DNA of 64,000 nucleotides, taken from positions 124,001 through 188,000 of the forward strand of contig NZ_SLWQ01000005.1 in NCBI RefSeq assembly GCF_004342425.1, given 5' to 3'. Below are positions 55,257 through 64,000 of this stretch, one piece after another. The translations under genes and the position numbers were made by a program. Positions within the stretch are counted from its first letter, which is position 1, and every line of letters starts with the position of its first letter. Below the pieces are notes generated by a model that saw only the letters and a list, made by a program, of their open reading frames with translations, was not told the origin of the DNA and made no database searches. The DNA comes from Dokdonella fugitiva. Its GTDB lineage: Bacteria > Pseudomonadota > Gammaproteobacteria > Xanthomonadales > Rhodanobacteraceae.

Positions 55257-56738
55257 ATGACCGCATCCGCCAGCCGTCCCTCGCTCCGACCGATGATCGT
55301 CGCCGCCTGCGCGCTCGCGCTGGCCGCCTGCGCGATCCCCCCGAAACCCGCTCGCCCCGTCCTGCGCGACGAGGCGCCGCTCGCCGGTGTCGCCGTCTCG
55401 GTCGGCGCGGGCACCACCGAATGGCCCGATCCGCAATGGTGGAAGCGCTACGCCGACCCGCAGCTCGACCGCCTGGTCGAACAGGCGCTCGCCGGTGCGC
55501 CCTCGCTCGACGAGGCGCACAAGCGCCTCGGCAGCGCGCTCGCCGCGGTCGAGGTCGCGCGCGCGCAAGGCGGCCTGAACTCGCAAGCCAACGCGCAGGT
55601 GCAGCGCCTGCGGCTCAGTGAAAACGGGCTGATCCCGCCCCAGTTCCTCGGCTTCACCTGGTACAACCAGGGCGATCTCAGCCTGCAGTTCCAGTACGAC
55701 TTCGATTTCTGGGGCAAGACGCGCGCCGCGGTCGCCGCCGCCGTCGACGAGGCGCGCGCCGCCGAGGCCGAACGCAGCGCGGCGAGCCTCGTGCTCACCA
55801 GCGCGGTCGCCGACACGTACTTCGCCTGGCAGGCGGACCAGGCGCACCTCGCGCTTGCGAACGAATCGATCGAGCTGCTGCAACGCCTGCGCATGCTCGC
55901 CGACAAGCGCGTCGCGCGCGGCATCGATGCGCCCGATCTGGTGCACCAGGCCGATGCCCAGCTCGCCGCGGCGCGCGAACTCCAGGCGACCTACACCGGC
56001 AGTGCGAAGATCCGCCTCGCCGCACTCGCCGGCCTGCTCGGCGTCGCGCCCGCGGACCTGCCGAAACTCGAAGCGCGCGCACTGCCGAGCGTCGACGCGG
56101 CATTGCCCGGCAGCGTCGGGCTCGACCTCATCGCGCGGCGCCCTGACATCGCCGCGAGCCGCTGGCGCGTCGAGGCCGCGTTGCGTCGCGTCGACGAGGC
56201 CCGCGCCGAGTTCTACCCGGACATCAGCCTCGGCGCAATGGTCGGCCTGCAATCACTCGACCTCGACAAGCTGCTGAATGCCGGCAGCCGCATGGCCTCG
56301 ATCGGCCCCGCCCTGCACCTGCCGATCTTCGGCCGCGGCCAGCTCAAGGCGGGCTATCACGTCTCGCAGGCGGCGCTCGACGCGGCCGCGGCGCAGTACG
56401 ACGCCGCCGTCGTCGACGCCGCGCGCGACGTCGCCACGCAGGCGCTCACGCTCGCCCAGGTCGACGCGCGCCGCAACGAACGCAATGGCCAGCTCGCCGC
56501 GACGCGCGCGCTCGAACGCACGGCCACGGCGCGCGTGCGCCAGGGCCTCGCCGACGATCGCAGCCTGCTCACCGCGCAGGCGCAGGTGCTCGAGCAGCGC
56601 GACGCGTTGCTCGCGCTCGACGCACAAGCGCTGTCCGCGCAGATCGCGCTGACCAAGGCGCTCGGCGGCGGCTACCGCCTCGACGACGACGCACTCGCGG
56701 CGAGCGACGCCGCCGGCGCGGATTTCCCCATCAAGTAA
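55257..56738 (+). CDS. NodT/OprM-family outer membrane efflux lipoprotein
   Basis: This outer-membrane channel of about 493 residues exports substrates passed on by EmrA-EmrB. The lipoprotein signal MIVAACALALAAC ends in a lipobox Cys, and IPPKPARP follows. The repeated TolC-type helical hairpins show WWKRYADPQLDRLVEQAL, DFDFWGKTRAAV, RRPDIAASRWRVEAAL and FYPDISLGAM. The ATG at 55257 is preferred over a GTG at 55248. It is followed after 16 bases by emrA, forming a complete tripartite pump operon. Confidence 0.92.
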   Translation: MTASASRPSLRPMIVAACALALAACAIPPKPARPVLRDEAPLAGVAVSVGAGTTEWPDPQWWKRYADPQLDRLVEQALAGAPSLDEAHKRLGSALAAVEVARAQGGLNSQANAQVQRLRLSENGLIPPQFLGFTWYNQGDLSLQFQYDFDFWGKTRAAVAAAVDEARAAEAERSAASLVLTSAVADTYFAWQADQAHLALANESIELLQRLRMLADKRVARGIDAPDLVHQADAQLAAARELQATYTGSAKIRLAALAGLLGVAPADLPKLEARALPSVDAALPGSVGLDLIARRPDIAASRWRVEAALRRVDEARAEFYPDISLGAMVGLQSLDLDKLLNAGSRMASIGPALHLPIFGRGQLKAGYHVSQAALDAAAAQYDAAVVDAARDVATQALTLAQVDARRNERNGQLAATRALERTATARVRQGLADDRSLLTAQAQVLEQRDALLALDAQALSAQIALTKALGGGYRLDDDALAASDAAGADFPIK

Positions 56739-56754
56739 CCACGAGCCCTCGACG

Positions 56755-57948
56755 ATGAGCGATTCGCAGATTCCCGCCGCCGGCAGCACCGGCGACGCCC
56801 CGAAGAATGGCAACAATGGCAAGCGTCGCACGGTGCTCGTGGTCATCGCGCTCGTGTTCGTCGCGATCGGCGTCGCCTGGTACCTGCTCTGGCTGTTCGT
56901 CTGGTCGCAGCGCGAAGTCACCGACGACGCCTACGTCGCCGGCAACCAGGTCATGCTCTCGGCGCAGGTCCCCGGCACCGTCATCGCCGTACTCGCCGAC
57001 GACACGCAGCGCGTCGAGGCCGGCCAGGTGCTGGTGAAGCTGGACCCGACCGACGCCGACCTCGCGCTCGCGAAGGCGAAGAGCGCATTGGCCAACGCGG
57101 TGCGCCAGGTGCGCCAGCAGACCGAAATGGCGTCGCAGTACGACGCCGCTGTCGCCGCGCGCAAGCTCGAACTGTCGCGTGCGCAGGCCGACCTCGCGCG
57201 GCGCCAGCCGCTGCTCGCCGACAAGGCGATCGCACCGGAGGAAGTCGCGCACGCGCGCGAGGCGGTCGACACGGCCAAGGCCGCGCTCGACCTCGCCACC
57301 CGCCAGGCCGCGGCCTCGCACGCGCTCGTCGACGGCACCGACGTCGCCAGCAATGCTTCGGTGCTGCAGGCGAAGGCGGCATTCCGCGAAGCATGGATCA
57401 ATGCCGAACGCAACGCGATCGTCGCGCCGATCGGCGGTTACGTCGCGCAGCGCAGCGTGCAGGTCGGCAGCCGCGTGCAGCCGGGGCAGGCCCTGCTGAC
57501 GATCATCCCGTTGCACGACCTCTGGGTCGATGCGAACTACAAGGAAAGCCAGCTCGGCCACATCCGCATCGGCCAGCCGGCGAAGGTCGAAGTCGACCTG
57601 TACGGCGGCAACGTCGAGTTCGAAGGCAAGGTGGTCGGCCTCGGCGCGGGCACCGGCTCGTCGTTCGCGCTGCTGCCGCCGCAGAACGCCTCGGGCAACT
57701 GGATCAAGGTCGTGCAGCGCGTGCCCGTGCGCATCGCGCTGGACGCCCGCCAGCTCGAGAAGTATCCGCTGCGCGTCGGCCTGTCGACCGCGGTCACGGT
57801 CGACACGCACGACCGCTCCGGGCCGATGCTGGCCGGCGCCGGCGCCACCACCGCGGTCGCGCAGACCGATGTCTACGCGCGCGACATCGCCAAGGCCGAC
57901 GCCGAAGCCGAAGCGATCATCGCCGCCAACCTGCCCGGTTCGCACTGA
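56755..57948 (+). CDS. emrA: Membrane fusion protein EmrA (HlyD family)
   Basis: This 397-residue periplasmic adaptor is anchored by one helix (VLVVIALVFVAIGVAWYLLW, 27-46). The EmrA hallmark REVTDDAYVAGNQVMLSAQV is followed by the lipoyl domain (GTVIAVLADDTQRVEAGQVL), a long alpha-hairpin, and the second lipoyl half with NAIVAPIGGYVAQRSVQVGS. PLHDLWVDANYKESQL is the adaptor beta-barrel entry. It connects EmrB to the outer membrane channel. No transcription regulator (EmrR) is adjacent. Confidence 0.94.
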   Translation: MSDSQIPAAGSTGDAPKNGNNGKRRTVLVVIALVFVAIGVAWYLLWLFVWSQREVTDDAYVAGNQVMLSAQVPGTVIAVLADDTQRVEAGQVLVKLDPTDADLALAKAKSALANAVRQVRQQTEMASQYDAAVAARKLELSRAQADLARRQPLLADKAIAPEEVAHAREAVDTAKAALDLATRQAAASHALVDGTDVASNASVLQAKAAFREAWINAERNAIVAPIGGYVAQRSVQVGSRVQPGQALLTIIPLHDLWVDANYKESQLGHIRIGQPAKVEVDLYGGNVEFEGKVVGLGAGTGSSFALLPPQNASGNWIKVVQRVPVRIALDARQLEKYPLRVGLSTAVTVDTHDRSGPMLAGAGATTAVAQTDVYARDIAKADAEAEAIIAANLPGSH

Positions 57949-57957
57949 GGACGTCCG

Positions 57958-59511
57958 ATGGCTGCCTCGCCCGAGCAACGCCCGCCGTTGCCGCCGCTGC
58001 ATGGCGCGCCGCTGGCGCTGCTGACCGTCGCGATCGCCTTCGCGACGTTCATGGAAGTACTCGACATCACGATCGTCAACGTCTCGGTGCCGCACATCGC
58101 GGGCAGCCTCGGTGTCAGCCCGCAGGAAGGCACCTGGGCGATCAGTTCCTATTCGCTCGCCAGCGCGATCATGCAACCGATCAGCGGCTGGATCGGCCGC
58201 CAGTTCGGCGAGGTGCGCGCGTTCTGCGTGTCCGCGCTGCTGTTCGTGATCTGCTCGACCCTGTGCGGCATGGCGACGAGCATGCCGATGCTCGTCGTCG
58301 GCCGCCTGCTGCAGGGCGCGGGCTCGGGCCCGATGGTCGCGCTGTCGCTGAGCCTGCTGCTCAACAACTACCCGATCGACAAGAAGGGACTCGCGCTCGC
58401 GCTGTGGGCGATGACCGTCGTGGTCGCGCCGATCTTCGGCCCGATCCTCGGCGGCTACCTCACCGACAACTACTCGTGGCCGTGGATCTTCTACATCAAC
58501 GTGCCGGTCGGCCTGCTCGCGATCGTGATCACGTGGACCCTGCTGCACAAGCGCGAGTCGGTCATCGTCAAGACGCCGGTCGACACGGTCGGCCTCGTGC
58601 TGCTCGTGATCGGCGTCGGCTGCCTGCAGTTCATGCTCGACAACGGCAACGACAAGGATTGGTTCTCCTCGCAGCTGATCGTCGTGCTGGCGATCATCGC
58701 GGTGGTCTGCCTCACGTTCTTCATCGCCTGGGAGCTCATGGAGGAGCACCCGGTCGTCGACCTTTCGCTGTTCCGCAAGCGCAACTTCCTCGTCGGCGTC
58801 GCCGCGATGTCGTTCGGCATGTTCGGCTTCTTCGGCATCAACGTCGTCTATCCGCTCTGGCTGCAGACCGTGCTCGGCTACACTGCCTCGTGGGCGGGCC
58901 TCGCGACCGCGCCGGTGGGCATCCTCGCCTTCCTCGTCTCGCCAATCATCGGCCGCAACATCCAGAAGCTCGAGCTGCGCTCGGTCGTGACGTTCGCCTT
59001 CATCGTGTTCGCGGTGACCTCGTACTGGTTCGCCTCGTTCCCGGACAACGCGTCGTTCGAGCAGTTGATCTGGCCGCGCTTCATCATGGGCATCGGCATC
59101 CCCTGCTTCTTCATCCCGCTGAACCAGGTGTTCCTGTCGGGCCTCGAGCCGCACCAGATCGGATCGGCGTCGGGCCTCGCCAACTTCTGCCGCACGATCG
59201 CCGCGAGCATCTCGACCGCGGTGTCGGTCACGTTGTGGCAGCACCGCGGCGAGTACCACCATGCCGTGCTCGCCGAGCACCTCGACGGCGCGAGTGCCGC
59301 GGCGACGAGTGCGGTGCAGGGTCTGTCGGCGCTGGGCGGGCCCGCCGAGCGTGCGTGGAGCATCATCGATTCGATCGTCACGCGGCAGGCGTTCACGCTC
59401 GCGGTCAACGACGTGTTCCTGCTCTGCACCGCGCTGTTCCTCGCGATGATCCCGGTGGTCTGGTTCGCCAAGCCGCCGTTCGGCAACGTCGCCGCGGGCG
59501 CCGGCCACTGA
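57958..59511 (+). CDS. emrB: EmrB/QacA-type MFS multidrug transporter (DHA2)
   Basis: This 517-residue transporter has about 14 membrane helices, as in the DHA2 family. Family motifs are FMEVLDITIVNVSVPHIAG (motif D1), the GWIGRQFGE loop (motif A), GRLLQGAGSGPMVALSLSL and GPILGGYLTDNYSWPWIFYI (motif C region). It exchanges protons for hydrophobic drugs at the inner membrane. It lies 9 bases after emrA and is the last gene of the pump operon, ending before two hairpins. Confidence 0.95.
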   Translation: MAASPEQRPPLPPLHGAPLALLTVAIAFATFMEVLDITIVNVSVPHIAGSLGVSPQEGTWAISSYSLASAIMQPISGWIGRQFGEVRAFCVSALLFVICSTLCGMATSMPMLVVGRLLQGAGSGPMVALSLSLLLNNYPIDKKGLALALWAMTVVVAPIFGPILGGYLTDNYSWPWIFYINVPVGLLAIVITWTLLHKRESVIVKTPVDTVGLVLLVIGVGCLQFMLDNGNDKDWFSSQLIVVLAIIAVVCLTFFIAWELMEEHPVVDLSLFRKRNFLVGVAAMSFGMFGFFGINVVYPLWLQTVLGYTASWAGLATAPVGILAFLVSPIIGRNIQKLELRSVVTFAFIVFAVTSYWFASFPDNASFEQLIWPRFIMGIGIPCFFIPLNQVFLSGLEPHQIGSASGLANFCRTIAASISTAVSVTLWQHRGEYHHAVLAEHLDGASAAATSAVQGLSALGGPAERAWSIIDSIVTRQAFTLAVNDVFLLCTALFLAMIPVVWFAKPPFGNVAAGAGH

Positions 59512-59520
59512 AGGAAGAAC

Positions 59521-59594
59521 GCCGCGCGGCACGGGCCGCGCGGCGCATCCACTCATCCCTCGTACCCCGCTGCTTCGCGCGATGCGCGAAGCAG
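59521..59594. terminator. Two hairpins between convergent emrB and the beta-propeller gene
   Basis: The first hairpin has GCCGCGCGGC arms (59521-59530 and 59535-59544) around ACGG. The second has CTGCTTCGCGC (59570-59580) paired with GCGCGAAGCAG (59584-59594) around a three-base loop. Neither has a long T-tract. Placed just after emrB and 20 bases beyond the stop of the minus-strand gene, they probably stop transcription from both sides. Confidence 0.55.
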
Positions 59595-59614
59595 CAGCGG
59601 TGTCGGGCAAGACG

Positions 59615-62600
59615 TCAGTCGCGCTCCCAAGGCGCATGCACGTCCTGCTGCCCGCCGTGCGATCCGCCACCCGCCTCGTCCTGCGGCGCGCTTGCAGGCA
59701 CCGTGATCTCCGGCAGGTTGGCACCGCGCAGTGCACCGTTGACCTGCGCGAGCTCGCCCGACTGCAGCTTCTCGAACGCGCCGGCGACGTCGCCGAGTTC
59801 GCGCTGCAGCACCTCGATGCGCGCGAGCTGGTAGTCGGATGGCTTGCCGTCGTAGGACATGATCGCGCCGTACAGCGTGTCCATGTGCTCGCGCAGGCGC
59901 TCCTCGCCGGTGATCGCACCGCCTTCCTTGGTCGCGACGATCTGCTTGCGGATCTCGTCGGCATGGCCGGACAGGGCCGCGAGCTGCTTGCGCTTCGCGT
60001 CGCCTTGGGGGAGCTTCGCTGCAGCCGCGTCTGCCTGCGTGCGCACCGCGTTGATCTTGAACACCAGATCGGTCATGTCGCCGAACAGCGAGCGCACGCG
60101 CATCGCCGCGTCGTACTGCGCGCGGCGGTCGGCCACGCCGAAGCTCGAGCGGCGGTCGAGGCCGACGTCGATCTTCGTCTCGTAGACGTCCTTGCCCTTG
60201 GTCATGCGCACCGTGTAGGTGCCGGGCGGCACGCGCGGGCCCTGGGTCGCGTTGAAGGCGACCTGCGCGGCCGGCGGCACGCGCGGCGGCTTGGCGCGCA
60301 TCTGCCAGGTCACGCGGTTGATGCCGCGGCGCACGCTGGCGGGGATCGTGTCGATGACCGTGCCCTTGTCGTCGAGCACTTCGATCTTGAGCTTGCCGAA
60401 CAGATGGCGGCTCTTCTGGTAGTAGGCGATCTCCGCGCCCGCGGGCGGGTTCGGGCCGGTGAACGCGGCATCGCCTTCCGACCAGCCGCCGAACGCGTTG
60501 ATGCGCTGTTGCACCGGTCGCGTGCCGAGGAACGCGGCTTCGCTCTCGAGCGCCTTCGCGTCGAGCGCGCGCAGCGGCGTCAGGTCGTCGATGATCCAGA
60601 TGCCGCGGCCGTGCGTAGCCAGCACGAGCGAAGCGTCGCGCTGCTGGAACGCGAGGTCGCGCACCGCGACGGCCGGGAAGTCGCTGCCCTTGAACGGCGC
60701 CCACGCCTTGCCGCCGTCGGGCGAGATCCACAGCCCGAACTCGGTGCCCGCGTAGAGCAGGCCCGCGCGCTGCGGATCTTCCTTGACCACGTGCACGTAG
60801 CCACGCATGCCCTTGTCGTCCTTCGGCGTGACGAGCGCGGTCCAGCTGCGGCCGTAGTCGCGCGTCTCGTAGATGTACGGCGCCATGTCGCCGAAGGTGT
60901 GGCGGTCGAACGCGACGAACGCGCTGCCGGCATCGAAGTTGCCCGCCTGCACCCACGACACCCATGCGTGCGCGGGCACGCCCTTGATGTTGCCGACGAC
61001 ATTGGTCCAGGTCTTGCCGCCGTCGCGCGTGAGCTGCACGTTGCCGTCGTCGGTGCCGACCCAGATCGTGCCGGCGGCCTTCGGCGACTCGCTGATCGAG
61101 TAGATCGTGGTATGCATCTCGGCCGCCGAGTTGTCGACCGTGATGCCGCCCGACTCCTCCTGCTTCTGCTTGGCCGGGTCGTTGGTCGTGAGGTCAGGCG
61201 AAATGCGATCCCAGCTCTGGCCGTGGTCGCGCGAGCGGAACAGGAACTGCGAGCCGATGTAGATCGTTCCCTTCTCGTTCGGGCTCAGCGCGATCGGCGC
61301 GTTCCAGTTCCAGCGCAGCTTCTCCTTGTACCCTGCCAACGGCTGGATCGTGCGCAGCTCGTGCGTCTTTCGGTTCACGCGCGCGATCGAGCCGCCCTGG
61401 TACTCGGCGTAGATGTAGTCGGGATCGGCCGGGTCCTCGAACATCCAGAAGCCGTCACCGCCGTACATGTTCTCCCAGCGCTGGTTGGTGATGCCGCCAG
61501 GGTATGCGCTGTCGCCGACCCAGGAGCTGTTGTCCTGCAGGCCGCCATAAACGTGGAACGGGTCGTCGTTGTCGAGGCTCACGTGGTAGAACTGCGAGAT
61601 CGGCAGGTTGTTCTGCTTCCACCACTTGTTGCCGCCGTCGTAGGACTGCCACAGGCCGCCGTCATCGCCGGTGATCACGTGCGCGGTGTCGGTCGGATCG
61701 ATCCAGATCACGTGGTGGTCACCGTGCGTGCCGCCACCGGTGTTGGCGAAACTCTTGCCGCCATCGAGGCTCTGGATCAGCGCGAAGTCCGGCTTGAACA
61801 GGCGATCCGGGTTCTTCGGGTCGACCACGAGGTTGGCGAAGTAGAACGGCCGCCAGACCATGAGCTGGCTCTTGTCGCGCTTGTCCCAGGTCTTGCCGCC
61901 ATCGTCGGAACGGAACAGCGCCGAGTCGGTCGATTCGACCAGTGCGTAGACGATGTTCGCGTCCGATGGCGCGACCGCGACCGCGATGCGCCCGTACGGC
62001 TTCTTCGGGAAACCCTTGTTCGCCGCTTCGGTGACTTCGGTCCACGTGCGCCCGCCGTCGCCGGAGCGGAACAGGCCGCTGCCCGACTCCGCGCTCGCCG
62101 ATTCGCCACCCGAGCGGAACGTCCAGCCCTTGCGGCGGAAATCCCACAGGCCCGCGAACACGACGTCGGGGTTCTTCGGGTCGAGGCTGATCGAGGAACA
62201 GCCGGTCGAGAGGTTGCGTCCCTTCAGCACGAGCTGCCAGTTCCTGCCACCGTCGGTGGTCTTGTACAGGCCGCGCTCGGCGGAATCACTCCACAGCTTG
62301 CCGGGCACGCAGGCATAGACGACGTCGCCGTTGCGCGGATCGACCATGACCTTGGCGATGCGTTCGGACGCATCGAGGCCCATGTGCGTCCAGGTCTCGC
62401 CACCGTCGGTGGACTTGTAGATGCCGTTGCCGATCGATACGGAATTGCGTGTCCACGATTCACCGGTGCCGACCCAGATCGTGTCGTGGTGCGTCGGATC
62501 GATCGCGATCGCGCCGATCGATTGCACCGGCTGCTTGTCGAACACCGGCTTGAACGTCGTGCCGCCGTCGGTCGACTTCCACACGCCGCCGGATGCCGCG

Positions 62601-62818
62601 CCGACGAACAGCGTGGTCTTGCCGTCCTTGCCCGGCACCGCGTCGAGCGCGGCGACGCGGCCACTCATCGTGGCCGAACCGATGTTGCGCGCGCCGAGGC
62701 CGGACACGACGCCGGCATCGAAGCGCGGCGCGTTCGCTTCCGGCGCGGCGGCGCCGGCGGATGCGGCGCACGCGGTGGCGAGCGCGCCGAGGGTGAGTTG
62801 CACGAACAGGCGGTTCAT
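59615..62818 (-). CDS. Large exported BNR/sortilin-type beta-propeller protein
   Basis: This 1067-residue protein has a signal peptide (FVQLTLGALATACAASAGAAA). Many Asp-box (BNR) repeats follow, of the S-x-D-x-G-x-T-W kind, for example STDGGTTF, STDGGETWTHMG, TTDGGRNWQLV, SGDGGRTWTEV and SDDGGKTWDK. They are spread from about residue 80 to 740 and suggest two VPS10-type propellers. The C-terminal part has a beta-sandwich-like segment (PPGTYTVRMTKGKDVYETKIDVGLD) and a helical tail. Proteins of this kind are annotated as glycosyl hydrolases or sortilin-like, but catalysis is unproven. The start overlaps the LolA-like gene stop (ATGA). It is presumably periplasmic or surface-located. Confidence 0.85.
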   Translation of the reverse strand: MNRLFVQLTLGALATACAASAGAAAPEANAPRFDAGVVSGLGARNIGSATMSGRVAALDAVPGKDGKTTLFVGAASGGVWKSTDGGTTFKPVFDKQPVQSIGAIAIDPTHHDTIWVGTGESWTRNSVSIGNGIYKSTDGGETWTHMGLDASERIAKVMVDPRNGDVVYACVPGKLWSDSAERGLYKTTDGGRNWQLVLKGRNLSTGCSSISLDPKNPDVVFAGLWDFRRKGWTFRSGGESASAESGSGLFRSGDGGRTWTEVTEAANKGFPKKPYGRIAVAVAPSDANIVYALVESTDSALFRSDDGGKTWDKRDKSQLMVWRPFYFANLVVDPKNPDRLFKPDFALIQSLDGGKSFANTGGGTHGDHHVIWIDPTDTAHVITGDDGGLWQSYDGGNKWWKQNNLPISQFYHVSLDNDDPFHVYGGLQDNSSWVGDSAYPGGITNQRWENMYGGDGFWMFEDPADPDYIYAEYQGGSIARVNRKTHELRTIQPLAGYKEKLRWNWNAPIALSPNEKGTIYIGSQFLFRSRDHGQSWDRISPDLTTNDPAKQKQEESGGITVDNSAAEMHTTIYSISESPKAAGTIWVGTDDGNVQLTRDGGKTWTNVVGNIKGVPAHAWVSWVQAGNFDAGSAFVAFDRHTFGDMAPYIYETRDYGRSWTALVTPKDDKGMRGYVHVVKEDPQRAGLLYAGTEFGLWISPDGGKAWAPFKGSDFPAVAVRDLAFQQRDASLVLATHGRGIWIIDDLTPLRALDAKALESEAAFLGTRPVQQRINAFGGWSEGDAAFTGPNPPAGAEIAYYQKSRHLFGKLKIEVLDDKGTVIDTIPASVRRGINRVTWQMRAKPPRVPPAAQVAFNATQGPRVPPGTYTVRMTKGKDVYETKIDVGLDRRSSFGVADRRAQYDAAMRVRSLFGDMTDLVFKINAVRTQADAAAAKLPQGDAKRKQLAALSGHADEIRKQIVATKEGGAITGEERLREHMDTLYGAIMSYDGKPSDYQLARIEVLQRELGDVAGAFEKLQSGELAQVNGALRGANLPEITVPASAPQDEAGGGSHGGQQDVHAPWERD

Positions 62819-63558
62819 CGGCCGGCTCCCTGGGTGTTCGGAAACGCGAACAGCGCGTCGTCCATCGGGACGTTCGCTTCGGCGTGCTCGATCGTGAGCT
62901 GCTGGCGGTTGCCGTCGGGCCTGCTTTCGGTCGCGACCGAGAACGGGAAATAGACGCCGTCCACCTGCTCGTAGTCGCCGTAGTCGCTGACGCTCTCGAC
63001 CAGCGTGCCGCGCACGCTGCGCTGGGTGGCGACGCGGATTTCGAGGAAATGGTCGGGATCGAGATAGACGTATTCGACGTCGCCGTTCTTCAGGGTCACC
63101 TTGAGCTTGTGCGCATCGGTGCCGTCGACGTCCTCGGTGCCGAGGTACTCGAGCTTGCTGCCGCGCTCCTGCCAGCCGGCGAGTTGCCCGCTGATCGGCG
63201 CATCGTCGGCGAGCGCCTTGGCGTCGTCGGCGCTCATCTTCTCGGGATCCTTGCGGCCCTGGAACGGCGAGATCTGCCACGCCTCCTTGCCGTCCCAGGC
63301 CTGCACCGCGGTGAGGCCCTGGATGCTCGCCTCCGTGCGCGTCGATTCCGGCGCCTTCTGGTACTGCACGACGCCGAGTTCGAACTGGCCGCCGACGAGC
63401 AGCTTGCCTTCGGACTTCAGCGTCTTGATCGCCTGCAGCTTGGCGGCGCCGCCGCGGGCTTCGAGGTTCTTTGCAACGAGTTCATCGGCGGTCATCGCAT
63501 GCACGCTCGCGCCTGCGAGCGCGAGTGCGGCGAGACCGTACTTCCATCGGACGATCAT
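62815..63558 (-). CDS. LolA-like exported protein coupled to the propeller gene
   Basis: This 247-residue protein has a signal peptide (KYGLAALALAGASVHAMTAD). The beginning DELVAKNLEARGGAAKLQAIKTL is typical of outer membrane lipoprotein-sorting-like proteins, a LolA/LolB-fold group. Beta-strand-rich repeats follow, with VQAWDGKEAWQISPF and YVYLDPDHFLEIRV. CAGGAGAG before the ATG at 63558 is a strong ribosome binding site. Its stop overlaps the beta-propeller gene, so the two act together, probably in the periplasm. Substrate unknown; lolA proper is at 15.2 kb. Confidence 0.83.
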   Translation of the reverse strand: MIVRWKYGLAALALAGASVHAMTADELVAKNLEARGGAAKLQAIKTLKSEGKLLVGGQFELGVVQYQKAPESTRTEASIQGLTAVQAWDGKEAWQISPFQGRKDPEKMSADDAKALADDAPISGQLAGWQERGSKLEYLGTEDVDGTDAHKLKVTLKNGDVEYVYLDPDHFLEIRVATQRSVRGTLVESVSDYGDYEQVDGVYFPFSVATESRPDGNRQQLTIEHAEANVPMDDALFAFPNTQGAGR

Positions 63559-63625
63559 GCGGCTCTCCTGGCTGGCGCGCCTGCAGTGCCCCGAGCGCAG
63601 GCGCAGATGGGAAACCGGTGCAAGC

Positions 63626-64000
63626 CTAGCGGAGTGGGTCAGTCCCGTGACGGGGCCGAAAGTCATGCTCCGGACCGAGGACGCCACCGGTTACGCCCGC
63701 GGTGGGCATCGCCGCGGCGCGTTCGCGGTAGCGCGACCACGCCCGCGCGACGCGTCGGCCGAGTTCCATGCCGGGTCGTTCGACCCAGCGATACACGAGC
63801 GTCGCGAGCACGACCGTGATCGCCATGTTGGCGACGATGTAGACGCCGAGGTGCTGCACGCGCAGGACCGACCCCGCGGGCAGGCGCAGCAGCAGCCACA
63901 GCATCACCATGAACACGACCGGATGGAACAGGTAGATCGAATAGCTGATGCGGCCGAGCCAGTCGGTGAGCGCGGAGCGGATGCGCACGAAACGGGTGCC
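63626..64000 (-). CDS. Acyltransferase 3 family membrane protein (partial, C-terminus)
   Basis: The gene continues beyond the right edge; 124 residues are visible. WLGRISYSIYLFHPVVFMVMLWLLLR and the following YIVANMAITVVLATLVYRWVERPGMELGRR are the last two membrane helices and the typical ending of OafA/NodX-type O-acyltransferases. These modify surface sugars. The tail is basic. It stops 67 bases before the start of the LolA-like gene on the same strand. Confidence 0.85.
   Translation of the reverse strand, partial: GTRFVRIRSALTDWLGRISYSIYLFHPVVFMVMLWLLLRLPAGSVLRVQHLGVYIVANMAITVVLATLVYRWVERPGMELGRRVARAWSRYRERAAAMPTAGVTGGVLGPEHDFRPRHGTDPLR

Noticed and set aside
59582..62953. Plus-strand frame of 1123 codons opposite the beta-propeller gene
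   Set aside because: Product is Arg/Val/Asp-rich with no domain, whereas the minus strand shows repeated Asp-box motifs and a signal peptide.

Overview
The window is a compact, GC-rich (roughly two-thirds G+C) chromosomal segment. Gene content and order point to the Gammaproteobacteria, order Lysobacterales (Xanthomonadales). A Xanthomonadaceae or Rhodanobacteraceae member is likely; genus cannot be settled from sequence reading alone. The main evidence is a complete rpf (DSF quorum-sensing) locus next to lysS-prfB-recJ-greA-carB, together with an rpoE-rseA-rseB-mucD operon. Very long antisense open frames occur opposite most genes and are codon-bias shadows, so they are left out. I see no phage, insertion sequence, CRISPR array, rRNA or tRNA.

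Layout. 1-6.1 kb (minus strand): start of lepB, lepA, then the envelope-stress operon rpoE-rseA-rseB-mucD with a candidate sigma-E autoregulatory promoter. 6.1-9.2 kb (minus): a two-gene unit, an uncharacterised protein coupled to a REC-PAS-GAF-GGDEF-EAL c-di-GMP enzyme. 9.4-15.1 kb: fadB-type beta-oxidation gene (plus), then an overlapping minus-strand run of a SnoaL-like protein, a flavoprotein, a GNAT, a nitrilase-family hydrolase and a second GNAT. 15.2-19.4 kb (minus): lolA, ftsK, ald. 19.7-23.5 kb: trxB, a DUF482-type protein, a frameshifted DUF2341 gene (minus), aat, infA. 23.9-29.1 kb: clpA and clpS (minus), then nudJ-mnmA-hflD (plus).

29.3-39.6 kb is the most notable region: acnA (rpfA-like), a small lipoprotein, an rpfB-like acyl-CoA ligase, a PilZ-domain gene on the opposite strand, rpfF (DSF synthase), and convergent rpfG-rpfC encoding the DSF receptor kinase and the HD-GYP phosphodiesterase. 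DSF made by RpfF would be sensed by RpfC, which signals to RpfG to lower c-di-GMP. A PilZ c-di-GMP receptor inside the cluster would place a possible output next to the signal.

39.7-50.1 kb (minus): lysS, prfB with its programmed +1 frameshift, recJ, greA, carB, a small exported protein and carA. 50.3-55.1 kb: a 2OG-Fe(II) oxygenase, a 42-residue membrane peptide, a secreted trypsin-like protease, a TatD-family nuclease, tcdA (minus), a small membrane protein and a cytochrome c'-like protein. 55.2-59.5 kb: a tripartite drug-efflux operon (NodT-type outer membrane factor, EmrA, EmrB). 59.6-64 kb (minus): a large BNR/sortilin-type beta-propeller protein coupled to a LolA-like exported protein, and the C-terminus of an acyltransferase 3 protein at the window edge.

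Several intergenic gaps hold inverted dispersed repeats. Two of them, near 20.7 and 29.2 kb, share a recognisable core.
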